Of a stretch of 64,000 bases of DNA, positions 31,256 to 42,200 are shown piece after piece; within the stretch, counting starts at the first letter, position 1, and the number at the start of each line of letters is the position of its first letter. The stretch is from Cricetomys ansorgei (Eukaryota > Chordata > Mammalia > Rodentia > Nesomyidae). The notes under the pieces are model-generated. The model worked only from the letters and a program-made list of their open reading frames with translations. It was not told the DNA's origin and ran no database searches. Made by a program: the position numbers and the translations under genes. The stretch lies in assembly GCA_026225945.1 (NCBI GenBank), contig JAMJFZ010000852.1, positions 62,001 through 126,000 of the forward strand. Reading direction: 5' to 3'.

Positions 31256-31484
31256 ATATAAAAACCTACTACTATAGAAGTTTCATATATACTGAAATTA
31301 GCCTATAACACAGAAGCAATGCCCTTCTCTTTTTACTTTAGAAAGGGAAGTATAATAGTCCTATCTTCAGTCTGAGAAAATACCCTAGAAGGGCATTTTT
31401 AAAATGCAGATGCAAGCCTTGCTCAAGAGATTCTCATTCCAGAGGTCTGGGTCAGAGTTCTCTGACATCAGTACCTTTTTTGTC

Positions 31485-31620
31485 TTCAATAAAACTTTAT
31501 TAAAGTATCATTCACATATCATGAAATCTATCATTTTGAAATTTGCAACTGAGTGATTTTAACATACTCTCCAAGTTGTTTATAAATTATCATGTCTCAA
31601 TTCCAGAATATTTTTTAATA
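31485..31620. repeat. Ancient L1M-type fragment
   Basis: TTTATTAAAGTATCATTCAC, ATATCATGAAATCTATC and AATTCCAGAATATTTT follow the order of the old mammalian L1M/L1ME 3' sequence. Strongly diverged. Confidence 0.5.
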
Positions 31621-31707
31621 ATGCTTATTTAATAATTCTTTGAGAATTTGAAACACTGTATTTTGATCTTCCCTTCAACTTCTTGAAGATCATCTTCAAC
31701 CTCTCAC

Positions 31708-31803
31708 CCAAATTACTTCTCTCTCCCTCCTCTCCCTCCCTTTTCTCCCCCTCCCCTCCCCCTCCTCTCCTCCTCCTCTCCCCCTCTCTCCCTCTCTCTT
31801 CCT
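31708..31803. repeat. CT-rich low-complexity tract
   Basis: About 95 bp almost entirely C and T (CTCC/CCCT units), directly in front of a B2. Confidence 0.95.
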
Positions 31804-31805
31804 CA

Positions 31806-32000
31806 CTGAGGTGGCTCACCTCAGCAAGTGCTGCTCTTTCAGAAAACTAGAGTTCAGTTCCTAGCACTTACATTGGGCAGCTCACACATGCCTGTAATTC
31901 TAGCTCCAAGGGATTTGACATCATTTTCTGGTCTCTGTGGGCACTCACATGTGTATGTGCATACACATAGAAAGACAAATAAAAACAAAATATATCTTAA
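31806..32000 (+). repeat. B2 SINE
   Basis: GAGGTGGCTCACCTCAGC, AGTGCTGCTCTTTC and GAGTTCAGTTCCTAGCAC form the tRNA-like head, then GGTCTCTGTGGGCACTCAC and a tail with AATAAAAAC. Confidence 0.82.
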
Positions 32001-32154
32001 AAAATCATTAGATGTTTTGTTTTGGGAAGTCATATCCAGACACTGGGGCTTACTCCATGTATCCTTGAACATTATTTAAAATCCCTGTCAGGGGTCTTCC
32101 AAATATGTCTTGTGGTTGTCTGGCTTGGTGCTCTTGCAGATCTCCTACAGGCTG

Positions 32155-32199
32155 GAGTGTGTGTCTGTGTCTGTGTCTGTGTGTGTGTGGGGGGGGGGG
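32155..32199. repeat. GT/TCTG repeat with poly-G end
   Basis: (TGTGTC)n and (TG)n end in an uninterrupted run of about ten G residues. Confidence 0.92.
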
Positions 32200-32343
32200 T
32201 CTCTGACCCTTTTACCTGCCCTTGGGACCCTTTTCCTCCTGCTGGGTTGCCTAGTCCATCCTTGATGTAGGGATTAGTGCCTAGCCCTGTTCCATCCTGT
32301 TGTGCCCTGTTTGAGCAGTAACCTTGGGAGGACTGTTTTTTTT

Positions 32344-32500
32344 CTAGGGAGAGGCAGGGAGACTGGGTGTAGACCTGGGGGAAAGGGGAAATGTGGGAGC
32401 AGGGAGGAGTGGAGGGAGAAGAAGAGGAGTATTGGGATGTATTATATGAGAGAAGAAAAATAAATAAAATGAAAATAAATTTTTAAAAATCCTTGTCAAA
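32344..32500 (+). repeat. Rodent L1 3' end, G-rich type
   Basis: GGGAGAGGCAGGGAGACTGG, GGAGCAGGGAGGAGTGG and GATGTATTATATGAG, then (AAATA)n. A close relative lies at 53229-53437. Confidence 0.6.
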
Positions 32501-32679
32501 TCTGTTACCAAACAGCAATTGCCATCCACTAAATAATGATACTCTTTCCCAGCCGAACTGTCAAGTACAAACTGCTCTTCCATTTGAGTTAAGAGAAGCC
32601 AGCACTGTCTTAGATTATAACCTTTAGTTGGGGACTGCTTGAAGCACAAAACACAAACTCTGTGAGGCATGTGTTTGGT

Positions 32680-33100
32680 TCTCTGTTGCTGAGTTATGCA
32701 GTGTCAGGAACCCAGCAGCTGAAAGCATTACATGCATTTGTTTCTCCACAGATTTCTCAAGTTAGGAGTCTTAGCATCAGTTAGCCATGTAATAACTCAG
32801 CATCTTCCCAAAGCTACAACGTGTTGGCCAGAGCTATGATCTCATGAGTAACTCTCACTCTGCTTCCAAGCTAACTCAGAGTATTGGAAGAGTTCATTTC
32901 CCTGCAGCTCTGGAGCTCCTATCATCTTGCTTCTTCAGTGCCAGTAAGAAATGGAATCTGGCTCCTAGATATTCTTTCAAGAACTCACCTAATTATGGCA
33001 AACCCACCCAGCCAAAATCATCACCATTATGATGAACTCAGATCAAACTGATTAGCAGCCCTAATTTCCTCTGCAAAATCCCTTCTCTTTTGCCATGTAA
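32680..33100. repeat. Possible ancient dispersed repeat, family not fixed
   Basis: TTCTCTGTTGCTGAGTTATG, CAACGTGTTGGCCAGAGC and TATGATCTCATGAG occur in the order of an old eutherian interspersed repeat I remember but cannot name with confidence. Confidence 0.35.
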
Positions 33101-33787
33101 TATAGAGGCCCTTGGCCTCCACCACACACACAATATTCATTCTATTCATGGGGCTTGACCCCATTGGAGAGATATTAGCCAGGTGCATATACTGGGGGAC
33201 TATTGAGGCACAATTCAAAACTGCTTAACTTTTACCACTTAGGCAAGGTTCAAGAAGACTTCACTCTTACATAGATGACTCTTCCCTCTCCCATGTTCTC
33301 TGGAGCAATGGACCTAGAGTCTCATGAACAGTAACCTGCCAACATAATATTTTTTCTCCCTGCCTTAGTTTCTTCAGGCATAAAATTATTCAAGCAACCT
33401 TTACTTCTTTTCAGTCTATGGGACCACAGTAAATTAATGAATTAATTGTGTTAAGCTCATTAGTCAGACAAAAGGTGCTATAGAAATGCAAATTATTATT
33501 TAGAAATCTTGTAGCTGTCATTGCAAAGTCTGCACTTAGTTATTACATACTGTGCTTTTGCCATCTATCAGCCTCTAGTTCAGTAACAATGCTGTATTTT
33601 GCTTCCAACCATTAATTTGAAAATAACCACCTTAGTGCTCATGATGTACTGATAGGGAACTATTTGCCCTGGGAACTTGCCAGAAAGAATTATGAAAAAA
33701 ACAAAGATGTGCATTAGCTGAAGCTTGAAGAAGAGACCTAATGAGGCAACAGGAGAGACATCTTTTTAATTCTTTACCTCTCGTACC
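33101..33787. other. Intergenic, no feature recognised
   Basis: Unique-looking sequence up to the start of the LTR element. Confidence 0.6.
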
Positions 33788-34116
33788 TGTAGTAGTACGC
33801 TGCTGTTGCTGTGGCATCTCAGCAAGGAGACACAAGGGCATATTCATATCTGCAAGCTCTACCAGACCTCAGCAGAGAGAATCACTGTCATGGCCAGTGC
33901 CAGACTCACAGTGTAACCCCATGCATCTCGGCTCAGGTGTTTTTATTCTTTCAGAACACCTCAGGTATTTCACTGATAGCACATGCAGATCATTAGCAAT
34001 TAAATATCCCCCACAGAAATCCAATGCCTGCAGACAATACAAAATACTCTACACAGCCCTCACCGAACAGTGCATAAAACAATTTCAAACATAACTAAAA
34101 ATAAACTTCTCTGACA
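33788..34116 (-). repeat. 3' LTR of element copy 1
   Basis: 329 bp, clearly alignable with the other four LTRs through CCAGACCTCAGCAGAG, CCCCCACAGAAATCCAA and TGCATAAAACAATTTC. On the minus strand it carries an AATAAA in the middle. Confidence 0.8.
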
Positions 34117-35033
34117 TTTCTCCATTTCTGTATAAGCCAATCAAAAAAATTGCTTTTTATCTCTACAACACAATTTAACACTACACCAGCAAAACTATTT
34201 ACAAGAGGAACAATCATGAGTGTTGCTAATGCACGGGACCAAATGAAACCAAACTTCTATCAATCTGTTCTCAATGTCTTTGGACAGCAGAAAAACATTA
34301 CCAATGTCCAGTTATCTGGCATTCATTCATGATCTTCTGGGCTTCTCCAAAGGGCTTAGATCTGGCTCTGCCCTCTGCATCACACACAGCTTGTCCTCCA
34401 GGCTCCAGCTGGCTTCACTCCACTGCTGCTGTTCTTGGTGGTTATCCCATTTTACTGTAATCTTAAAAACTGCAGGATCCCTTACTGAAACTGGACTGCA
34501 CTTTCACCAATGGCCTCTCCTGGACTCTCTTCATGGTGCCAAGCCTCAGCTTATTTATATGGCCTCTTCAATCTGGGCCTTCAACTGCTACCTTGGCTTT
34601 ACCTTCACAATTGGCCTCTCCTGGCCCTTTACAGTGCCAAGACTCAACTGCTTTCCAAAGACCCCTTCATGCCTTCAAAACCAGCACCAGCTGGGTGACT
34701 CTTACAGGACCAAGTTAAGCTGCCAACATAAGGTACAACCTTGGCCAGTTCTGGAAGACAGCTTCTGTGTGCTAGCCCTGAGGAAACACTTTCCAGGTTT
34801 TAACATAGAGTTTGGTTTGCTGGAAAAATAACTAGTCTTTGTCTTCGGGAAGAGTTGCCCTCATGGGATGGAGTTCTTATTACCATCACCAGCATCTGGA
34901 CAGCTTGTCTTTCTCTTAGTCAGGTTTGCAGGGGGAAAAAAAAGCTGTTCAGTTTAACCAAGCGGCTTTTTGGCTATAAACCATGGCTTCCACAACAATA
35001 GGGGTCTTGGGCCAGTTGAAACATTCTTGCAGT

Positions 35034-35267
35034 TTAGCATTCTTTTTTTCCACCACTATGGGGAAACATACAACCTCTTACATAGATCTCAAACACAACG
35101 TATTGAGCTTCGCACACATACAACGCAGCTATCAGTAAACACGGTTTGTGAAACAGTACTCTACCACCAGCAGCAGGAGGGAACATCTGCTCCATGATCA
35201 GGAAAAGCAGTAAGAACCTTGCTTTTTCCTGACCCCAGCTGAATTCTTTATCTCTCAGGGCCTCCAT
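35034..35267 (-). pseudogene. Small open frame inside LTR element copy 1
   Basis: A frame of 77 codons starts MEALRDKEFSW, 256 nt inside the 5' LTR. A related frame (103 codons, start MEALRDREFSW) lies at the same distance in copy 2. It is at a place where gag would start, but the sequence is not recognisable as any retroviral protein; it may be a decayed leader frame or chance conservation. Function unknown. Confidence 0.35.
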
Positions 35268-35523
35268 TCTGTGGCTCTCACCCTGGAGCTTTCTTTCTCA
35301 TTTATTTATTAACTTCACAGCCTTTTCTCTTCACAGAGGCTTTTTTTTCTTTCTCTCTCCCCTCTTCCTTCAGGAGCCTTCCATTAATACCTTAATCTCT
35401 CTTCTCTGGTAGCTTCTCTGAGCGTACTTTACCAGACTCTGAGAGGTCTAAAATTTCTTTTTCTTCCTTGTCTCCATGTTGTATTAGCTGGCATGATGTC
35501 CTGCCCCACCTTGGTACACCATT

Positions 35524-35834
35524 TGTAGTAGTCCATTGCTGTGGCCACTCACCAATGAAGACAAGGAGGACTTCTCATATGTGCAAATTCTGCCAGACCT
35601 CAGCAGAGGAAACCACCATCCTGACCAGCACCAGACTTGACAGTGGAGCCCTGAGCATCTCAGATCAGGTGTTCCTATTGGTTCAGAACTCAGGTGCAGA
35701 TCGTAAGCAATTAACAACCCCCACAGAAACCGAACACCTGCAAATAATACAGAATGCCCTAGACTCAGGATAGCCCTGCACCCAATAGTGTATAAAACAA
35801 TTTCAAACATAATTAAAAATAAACTTCCCCAACA
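35524..35834 (-). repeat. 5' LTR of element copy 1
   Basis: 311 bp, alignable with 33788-34116. The central AATAAA is mutated here (plus strand reads CCTATTGG). Confidence 0.8.
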
Positions 35835-36664
35835 CCTATGCCCCAGGGATTGCAGAATAGCTGTGCTGATAGGTTTGTAGCATGCCTTGGATCACCGAAG
35901 ACAACAGAAACATGGGTAGGTTTCAAATCAGCATCTCTTTCCTCAGTGCTAAGGCTATAGTTACCCCAAGTATGATTCAGGGTTTTTTGCATAAAGACTT
36001 GCCAAGGATGATATTTTTCCTAGTTGCTGCTTCTTAAGCCATTCTGGAAGGTATGAGACCTGTTGTCTATATAACACCATACTCTTCAGGGACAAATGCA
36101 TCATTCCTGTGGGCCTTTACTTCCATCTGCTGAGCTGCTGATGGTCTCCTGAACTGCTTCCTTGAACTTTACTCTTCTCTTGATCATGGGGAATCTATGT
36201 TCCACAGACATTTTTCAGACTCTTGGAAGACTTTCCCCTCTCACTATACAGAGTCCTCCTAAATATATTCTTCCAAGGAGTACTCTCTAGACCTAGCACA
36301 ATATCTCTTGATCCACAGGGGAACTGATAAAGACAGAACAGTATCAACAGTAGGAGAAAGGTTTAAGTGGGTGAACACACTATGGAAAGCATGTCTTGAC
36401 CTAGAGATGCCTGAATCTGAGGTTTTGTGTCTACCCTGAACCCTGGCTGGAGTAGTGTCTCTCTCTCACTGATGGCAAGGGACTGTGCCCAAGAGGTTTC
36501 ACATCTTGGGCTACTCTAGCCATCCTCCTCCAGGTAGCCACCGATGACGGAGCCGTGCAGCTCATCTGGGATCCTCTCAAGGATAGGTTGATATATCAGT
36601 GTGCAGAGTCGTAGGAACAAGCAGGGAATGGATCTGCTACTCTCTCTCCCTCTGCAGGAAAAAC

Positions 36665-36668
<4 letters not shown>
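35835..36668. other. Intergenic, no feature recognised
   Basis: Unique-looking sequence between the LTR element and a CA repeat. Confidence 0.6.
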
Positions 36669-36722
<54 letters not shown>

Positions 36723-36743
36723 CACTCATACACATACACACAA
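36669..36743. repeat. CA microsatellite
   Basis: About 24 perfect CA units followed by CATA/CGCA variants. Confidence 0.96.
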
Positions 36744-37759
36744 ATTATTAGGCTTTCCAGAAAGCCTGAGGAATCTCTGTCCTGAGGTCAGTTGTTAGTA
36801 GGTACAGGCTGTTATTTCGCTATAGAACTGCATGTGATGGAATCCTAACACATAATATCTCATGGTGCAACTGTGTTTGAAATAGTGTCTTTGTCAATGT
36901 AATTGAGTAAAAAAAAAAATGTGCTCATTAAGGTGAGTCCTAGCCTAATATAGCTGATATACTTAAATGTAGAAGGGGACATTTGGAGACAGATTTACAT
37001 ACAGGGGCAATGTCATGTGCATGTGAAAATGGGTAAGGAAAGAAATCTGCAACAGAGACTTCTCTCATGGCTCTCAGAGATAACGAGCCCTGCTACTGCT
37101 AATCTTAGCCTTCTAGCCTCCAACCTGTGAAACAAATGATTTCTTTTGTTTGAGGTACCTAGTCTGTTTCTATGTGACAGCCCCAGCAAATTAATAACCT
37201 CTCCTCATTGATAATTGGTCATTATGTGTACCGGACAAAGGTTACTTGCACTCATGGAGCTTGTGGTCCAGTAAGATAAGTCATTCTACAGAAAAGGCAC
37301 AAAATGAAGGTAAAACTTCAAACAGGAAGACAACTATGAAGATCCCATATCTTACTCTGTACGATTTGGTTTTAGCACGGTATAGCTGGATAAAAAAGGC
37401 TCCATCAATGAGGTAGTAATGGGCTGAAATTAGGAAAGCTAGACAGTCTACAGCAAGTAAGGCACTGGAACTGGAAAAAGACCAAGGCCTCTGCTCAGAC
37501 TCTCAAGTAACCCTCAAACAGGCCTATGACTCTCACGGGCAACATGTCAGTGCTGTGAAAAGATATTATTAGAGGACCTTCACTAAGCTGAGAAAGGAAG
37601 GGAGAACTCAAAAGAGAAAAGCAATGAGAATCACGGCAAGAACAAATGAGTCCAAACACTGCCTTAAGTTATTTTCTCCGGAGCCAGGGAGATGCAAACT
37701 AAAGCAGTACAGGTGCTGTGTGACAAAGCCCTGATGAGGCCAGCCTTCGCTTTACTTGC
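36744..37759. other. Intergenic, no feature recognised
   Basis: No transposable element or coding signal seen. Confidence 0.6.
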
Positions 37760-37880
37760 AGCCATCTCAACACTTACTTAACTGCTCTGAGTCTCCTTTT
37801 TTCTCATTTGCATAATGGGGATAATAACTCACTTCCTATGACTGAACACATCTGAAGGATTCAGCACTGAAGAAATGCTC
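37760..37880 (+). repeat. MIR relic
   Basis: ACTTAACTGCTCTGAGTCTCC, TTTGCATAATGGGGATAATAA and GAAATGCTCAGG follow the MIR consensus order. Confidence 0.65.
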
Positions 37881-38139
37881 AGGAAGTCCTATAAATTACA
37901 TAATACAAGAAAAGTCAGTGGGACTCCCTGAGCAGAGTGCGATTCAAATATCAGGGTTAAGGCTAGAGTCATGAAGAGACGAAAGTGAACGAACAGTGAC
38001 TGGTTTCCTCTCAAAAGGCACCCAGGAGCTAACTTCTCCCCAACGCAAACTGCTTCAAGCCTACCACCTCTGGCCATGTGGCTGTATTTCCTTCCTGCTT
38101 CTCAAGGACTATAATTTATGGCTTTGCAAACTCTGACTT
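37881..38139. other. Intergenic, no feature recognised
   Basis: Short unique segment before the repeat-free block. Confidence 0.55.
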
Positions 38140-39230
38140 CTTTGTAGTTGGAGCCATTGTGTTTGTTAGCATAATCATTTCTCAGAAAGGATGTCAATAA
38201 AGGCCGAGGAATGAAACACAAACCCCACAACCGCAACTGCTAAATAATTTCTGGAATGAGTTGTCAGGAACCTTTTATTTACTGATTTCGTGCATTTCAT
38301 TTATTTCTGGCACAGGGCCAACCTTCCTGACAGTTAAGATTTATTGATTTAATTGCCTAGGGTAACCATGCAATAAAATCATCTCAAAGATAAATTTTCA
38401 TGGCACTGTGCAGTGTGGAGGTAATTTTTCAAATGCTATGGCTATATTTCTGCAGGTTACAGGTGCAAAATTTGCTTAAAGCAGGGATGTCTCATTATTG
38501 CTGCTCAGGAACATTGGGGGCCAGCTCTTTGGTGGAAAATACTTTAGAAGGGAGACAGAACAGAGCAGAGACAGAATGGAGACAGGAAAGAGGGAGGAGG
38601 GAGAGAGAAAGAGAGAAAGGAAACATGGCCCTTTCTGGAAATAAATGATATTTCCTTAATTGGTTCATATATTCAATGCCCATGAGAAAATGGGGCTTCA
38701 CTTTAATTAGGAGTGGGCTTGGAGGTTATTTACAGTGTTCTGTGGAATCATTTGTTTCCAGCTGTGCGATGCTTTGTAATGCATGAGCCTCACAAGGTAG
38801 ATGATTGCCACTTGTGACATTCGAGTTTATTGCTTCTTTAGATCTTTTTATTTACCCTGTTAAAGTGCTCATTATGGCTCTGAACAACAGGTAAATGAAA
38901 AACTCTGATTAACTCCCAGGTTAATGGTAACATTTGGGGAAGTCAGAAATAGCATAAACTTTTAACAATGTGAAATCTTTTCTTATCTCTCTTGATTTAT
39001 TTTACTGTGTTTTTGCTTTGATTGCAAGATTCAGACGGTGCTGTTTAATAGCTTATTAAACTTGCAGCCTAGCAGGTTTGCTGTTTGGATAAAATTTTAT
39101 TTTTGCTCAGGTGTAAGCTTTGTAGCAAGCAGGGATATTTTTTTTCACCTTATTGAATTCCAGTTTGTGGAAGCAGGATGCTTTCTCAGATGCTCTTTGT
39201 GCAATGTGGGATTCAGGGACTGATTGTACA
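38140..39230. promoter_or_regulatory. Repeat-free TAAT-rich block, candidate conserved non-coding element
   Basis: About 1.1 kb without a recognisable repeat except a short GA-rich patch at 38585-38620. It holds several homeodomain-type cores (GATTTAATTGCC, CCTTAATTGG, CTTTAATTAGG, CTGATTAACTCC). The texture is like vertebrate distal enhancers, but conservation cannot be judged from one sequence. Confidence 0.25.
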
Positions 39231-42200
39231 GGAGCTAGTATGAAACTGTTGTGCTTGAAATGTCAGCCTTGCCCATGGGGGTGGGGGTGTCAATCTGGGA
39301 TGGGAAGGAACTTCAGGCTTTTTGGATGAACTTAAGTGAGGAGCTAAATACCATGTTCCAAGCAATGAAGCCTTAAGGGAGTTCAGAGCAGAGCTACTAA
39401 ATGTAAGTCTGCAAATGTGAAGGACAGATCATTCCACTTTATTTCTACCTATCCTATCCTGTTCACATTATTCACTGCCTAAGAGCCTATATGTACATTG
39501 GCCTGAACAACTTATTGTCCCTCTTGGTACTTCTGTTTGTTTATAAGTACAAGGAGAGGTATTTCTTAAATGCTGCCTTTTCAGCTCTGATAGACTGGGA
39601 CTCCAGGACATGTGTATACCTAGCCAGTCTCGTTCCAGCTTTTGAGCCAGTAACACAATAGAAACACCTTCCCCTTGTACCTTTTGATAGACCTTCTGAA
39701 TCTAAATATTCACAAACTCCAATGACCAGACATGCCTCGTCCAGTGTTTTCTGGCAACATTATAAGTCATAGTCTCTTCCAGTGGAACATTTTGGGTTTT
39801 TTGTTAAAATATAGCAAAGTGAAACTAGACCTTGGTTGATGACATCACAATAGAAATGAACTGAGCAGTGGTGGGTTCAGTTAACTCTACGGACCTGCTG
39901 TCCTGAGGAGGCATCCATGGAAATGTATCTGATTCTCAGGGCCAAGACTGGTACTGGGACCAGGGTCTATGTGTCTACATTTTCTCATCTCACACAAATA
40001 GTGAGGAAGAATCTCTTATTCCAGGTCTTATGAAGGAAACAATGTGAAAAATGAGGGACTGTATGCCAGTTGAACTGGCCAGATGTAAACATGGCTCAGG
40101 TGGCCTGACTGGCACTTGACTGTCAAGCTGTAAGAGCAGAAGCACTCAGCCCTGGAACTGTAGAAATGTCTCCCTGTTTTTCTGTTTCTATTCTTATCAA
40201 CTTCAGTACATTTTGTCTATACACCAGCTATCTGTTAAAGATGCAAATCTTATTATGCCATTCCCCATTTATAATCTTTCAAAAGCTTGCTATCGCTCCA
40301 GAAATCCTCCTGTGATTTGACAAGTCCTGCATGACCCCATTACTGCCCTGTTGTCCAGATGCCTCTTCCTTCTCCTTGCAATTACCAACCTCTGCAAAGC
40401 GTCAGTGAATGAGCCAGCAATCAGTCAACATAGGTTTTCAAAATAAACATACACACACAAACACACACTGTTTACTTTGCTGTTTTTCTATCCATAATCA
40501 TTTATATTCAATCCATTAGAAGTGTTGCTAATTTTACCTTTAAAATAGATCAGTCATCCATCTCCTTCCCTCCACTGCCCCTCTGTTCACCATGGACTAA
40601 GCAAGCTGCCTCTATCACTAGCATATTAGCATTAAAAAGACTCTAAAAATTCCCCAGAGGAAATCTCTGAAACTATTGTTAGTTCTCAGGTTCCCACAGA
40701 TATTTTACTGCCACTGTTGTTGAAAAACTGTTAACATCACTAATCCATCAGCCACTTGTGAGGGCTTTCTTTGTGCTATGAGTAGTTTAGGTATTGAGAA
40801 TACATCACTGAAACAAAAAGGCAAATGTCCTCACTCTTATAGAGCTCAGAGCAGCGAAGAAGATAGGCAATACACAATATAAACTCATATATCTAGAACA
40901 TCAGGTAGTAACTGCTGCTAAAGTAGGTCAAGAGGATGACTGGGGAGAGGATCAAATGAAAAAGAAAAGGAGGGTTGGCCCGACATAGAAGTACAGACTG
41001 TCCACCCACTGTGATAGAGGGGAGGGCTCTGAACATTGGCACACACATCATAGAATGAAATGTTCCAGTGTTCCAGGAAACGTTTTTCACAAAATTCTAA
41101 AATATTTAACCCAAGAAACTCCATGCTCCACCTGTCTCTCACTATACTGTAGCTCTTGCCAGCCTCCTTCAACTCTCTAACAGGTGAGCATGCATCTCTC
41201 CACTTTAGCCATCTCTTACTGCCTTCTGTTTTATCTAGTATACATCTCCCATACTATTTCCTTTTCTTGACATGCCTATTACTTACCCCTCATGTGCCCC
41301 CTAAATTAGACGCTTTGGTGTTCCCCATCTCCTTTTAAATTTGCACAAGGCTTTGCTGGAGGTGATGCTCTGAAAGTGATCAGTCTACCTTTCTTGTTGC
41401 TTAGTTACCCCATCCCGTCTGTCCCAAAGCTTTTCTGTTGCCCCTACTTTTCGAAAGAGAAAACTAAGCCTCTCCTGAAGGGTTCCTAGATAATCAGGCC
41501 ATTAGTTTCTATTTAAGACAAAAAAGCAATTTCTATCGTAAGACCTCTGGCCATGTACCATTCCAAATTTCCTTTGGAGGCATGTAAATTTCAGAACTCC
41601 TTTGTGCTCTGCGGAACTGCAAATTCTAAGAGTGACAGCTCAGCCCAAACCAGTACATGAAGCTCTAATCCTTTATATACTCATTCCTTGGCCACCACAA
41701 CAGGGCTAATGAAAGTCAATATGATCCTAAGCAAGCAAGACAATGGCTAAGGAGGGCTAGTCCATGTCACAAGAGGAGTTTATGGACTCCAGAAAAGAAT
41801 GACAAGGCAAAAAAGACAATCCCCCATGAAGATTTCTGGAAATTTGTTCAGACTCAGTTAGTCTGCAATGAGAGATGGAACGATCAAGGTCTCCCTCATA
41901 TGGGAAACATTAAGATTATAAAGCAGGAAGTTCATGCTGAGGAGGATATTAAAAATCACACACTTGGGCTAATTTGGAAACAGTCCGTTGGAAGAATGTG
42001 CAGGAGTTGGGTTAATCTGGCAATGTTCCCTGGTGTAGAACGCTGGGGGCATATTTCTCAATTGATCAAATTCCTATGGACGTCAGACAGTCTTCCATTG
42101 CTGCCCCGTCAAACGGCAACTCAAATCCCAAGTGTCCCAAAGTCTTTATGGCTCTGCATTAACATTTTAAAGTCCACTGGAACATTCATGACTCTAATTA

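Larger units (their letters stand above)
33788..35834 (-). mobile_element. Non-autonomous class II (ERVK/IAP-like) LTR element, copy 1
   Basis: Two related LTRs (35524-35834 and 33788-34116) enclose 1407 bp. On the minus strand the LTRs begin TGTTG or TGTCA and end CTACA. An AA spacer then TGGTGTACCAAGGTGGGG follows the 5' LTR (a possible decayed tRNA-Phe-type primer site), and a purine tract AGAAATGGAGAAA precedes the 3' LTR. No gag, pol or env homology is seen; the internal part looks non-coding apart from a small frame at 35034-35267. LTR divergence shows it is old. No clear 6-bp target duplication is visible (CGTACC versus CCTATG). The family name is unknown to me; class II is inferred from the sister copy. 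Confidence 0.72.

Noticed and set aside
34274..34831. Plus-strand frame of 185 codons, longest in the window
   Set aside because: It lies antisense inside the LTR element internal region, has low-complexity Leu/Ser/Pro content and no recognisable domain; the element's sense strand is minus.
33788..35834. First read as a plus-strand LTR element because of AAAATAAAC near one LTR end
   Set aside because: The purine tract before TGTTG, the TGG stretch after the other LTR and the central AATAAA all point to the minus strand.
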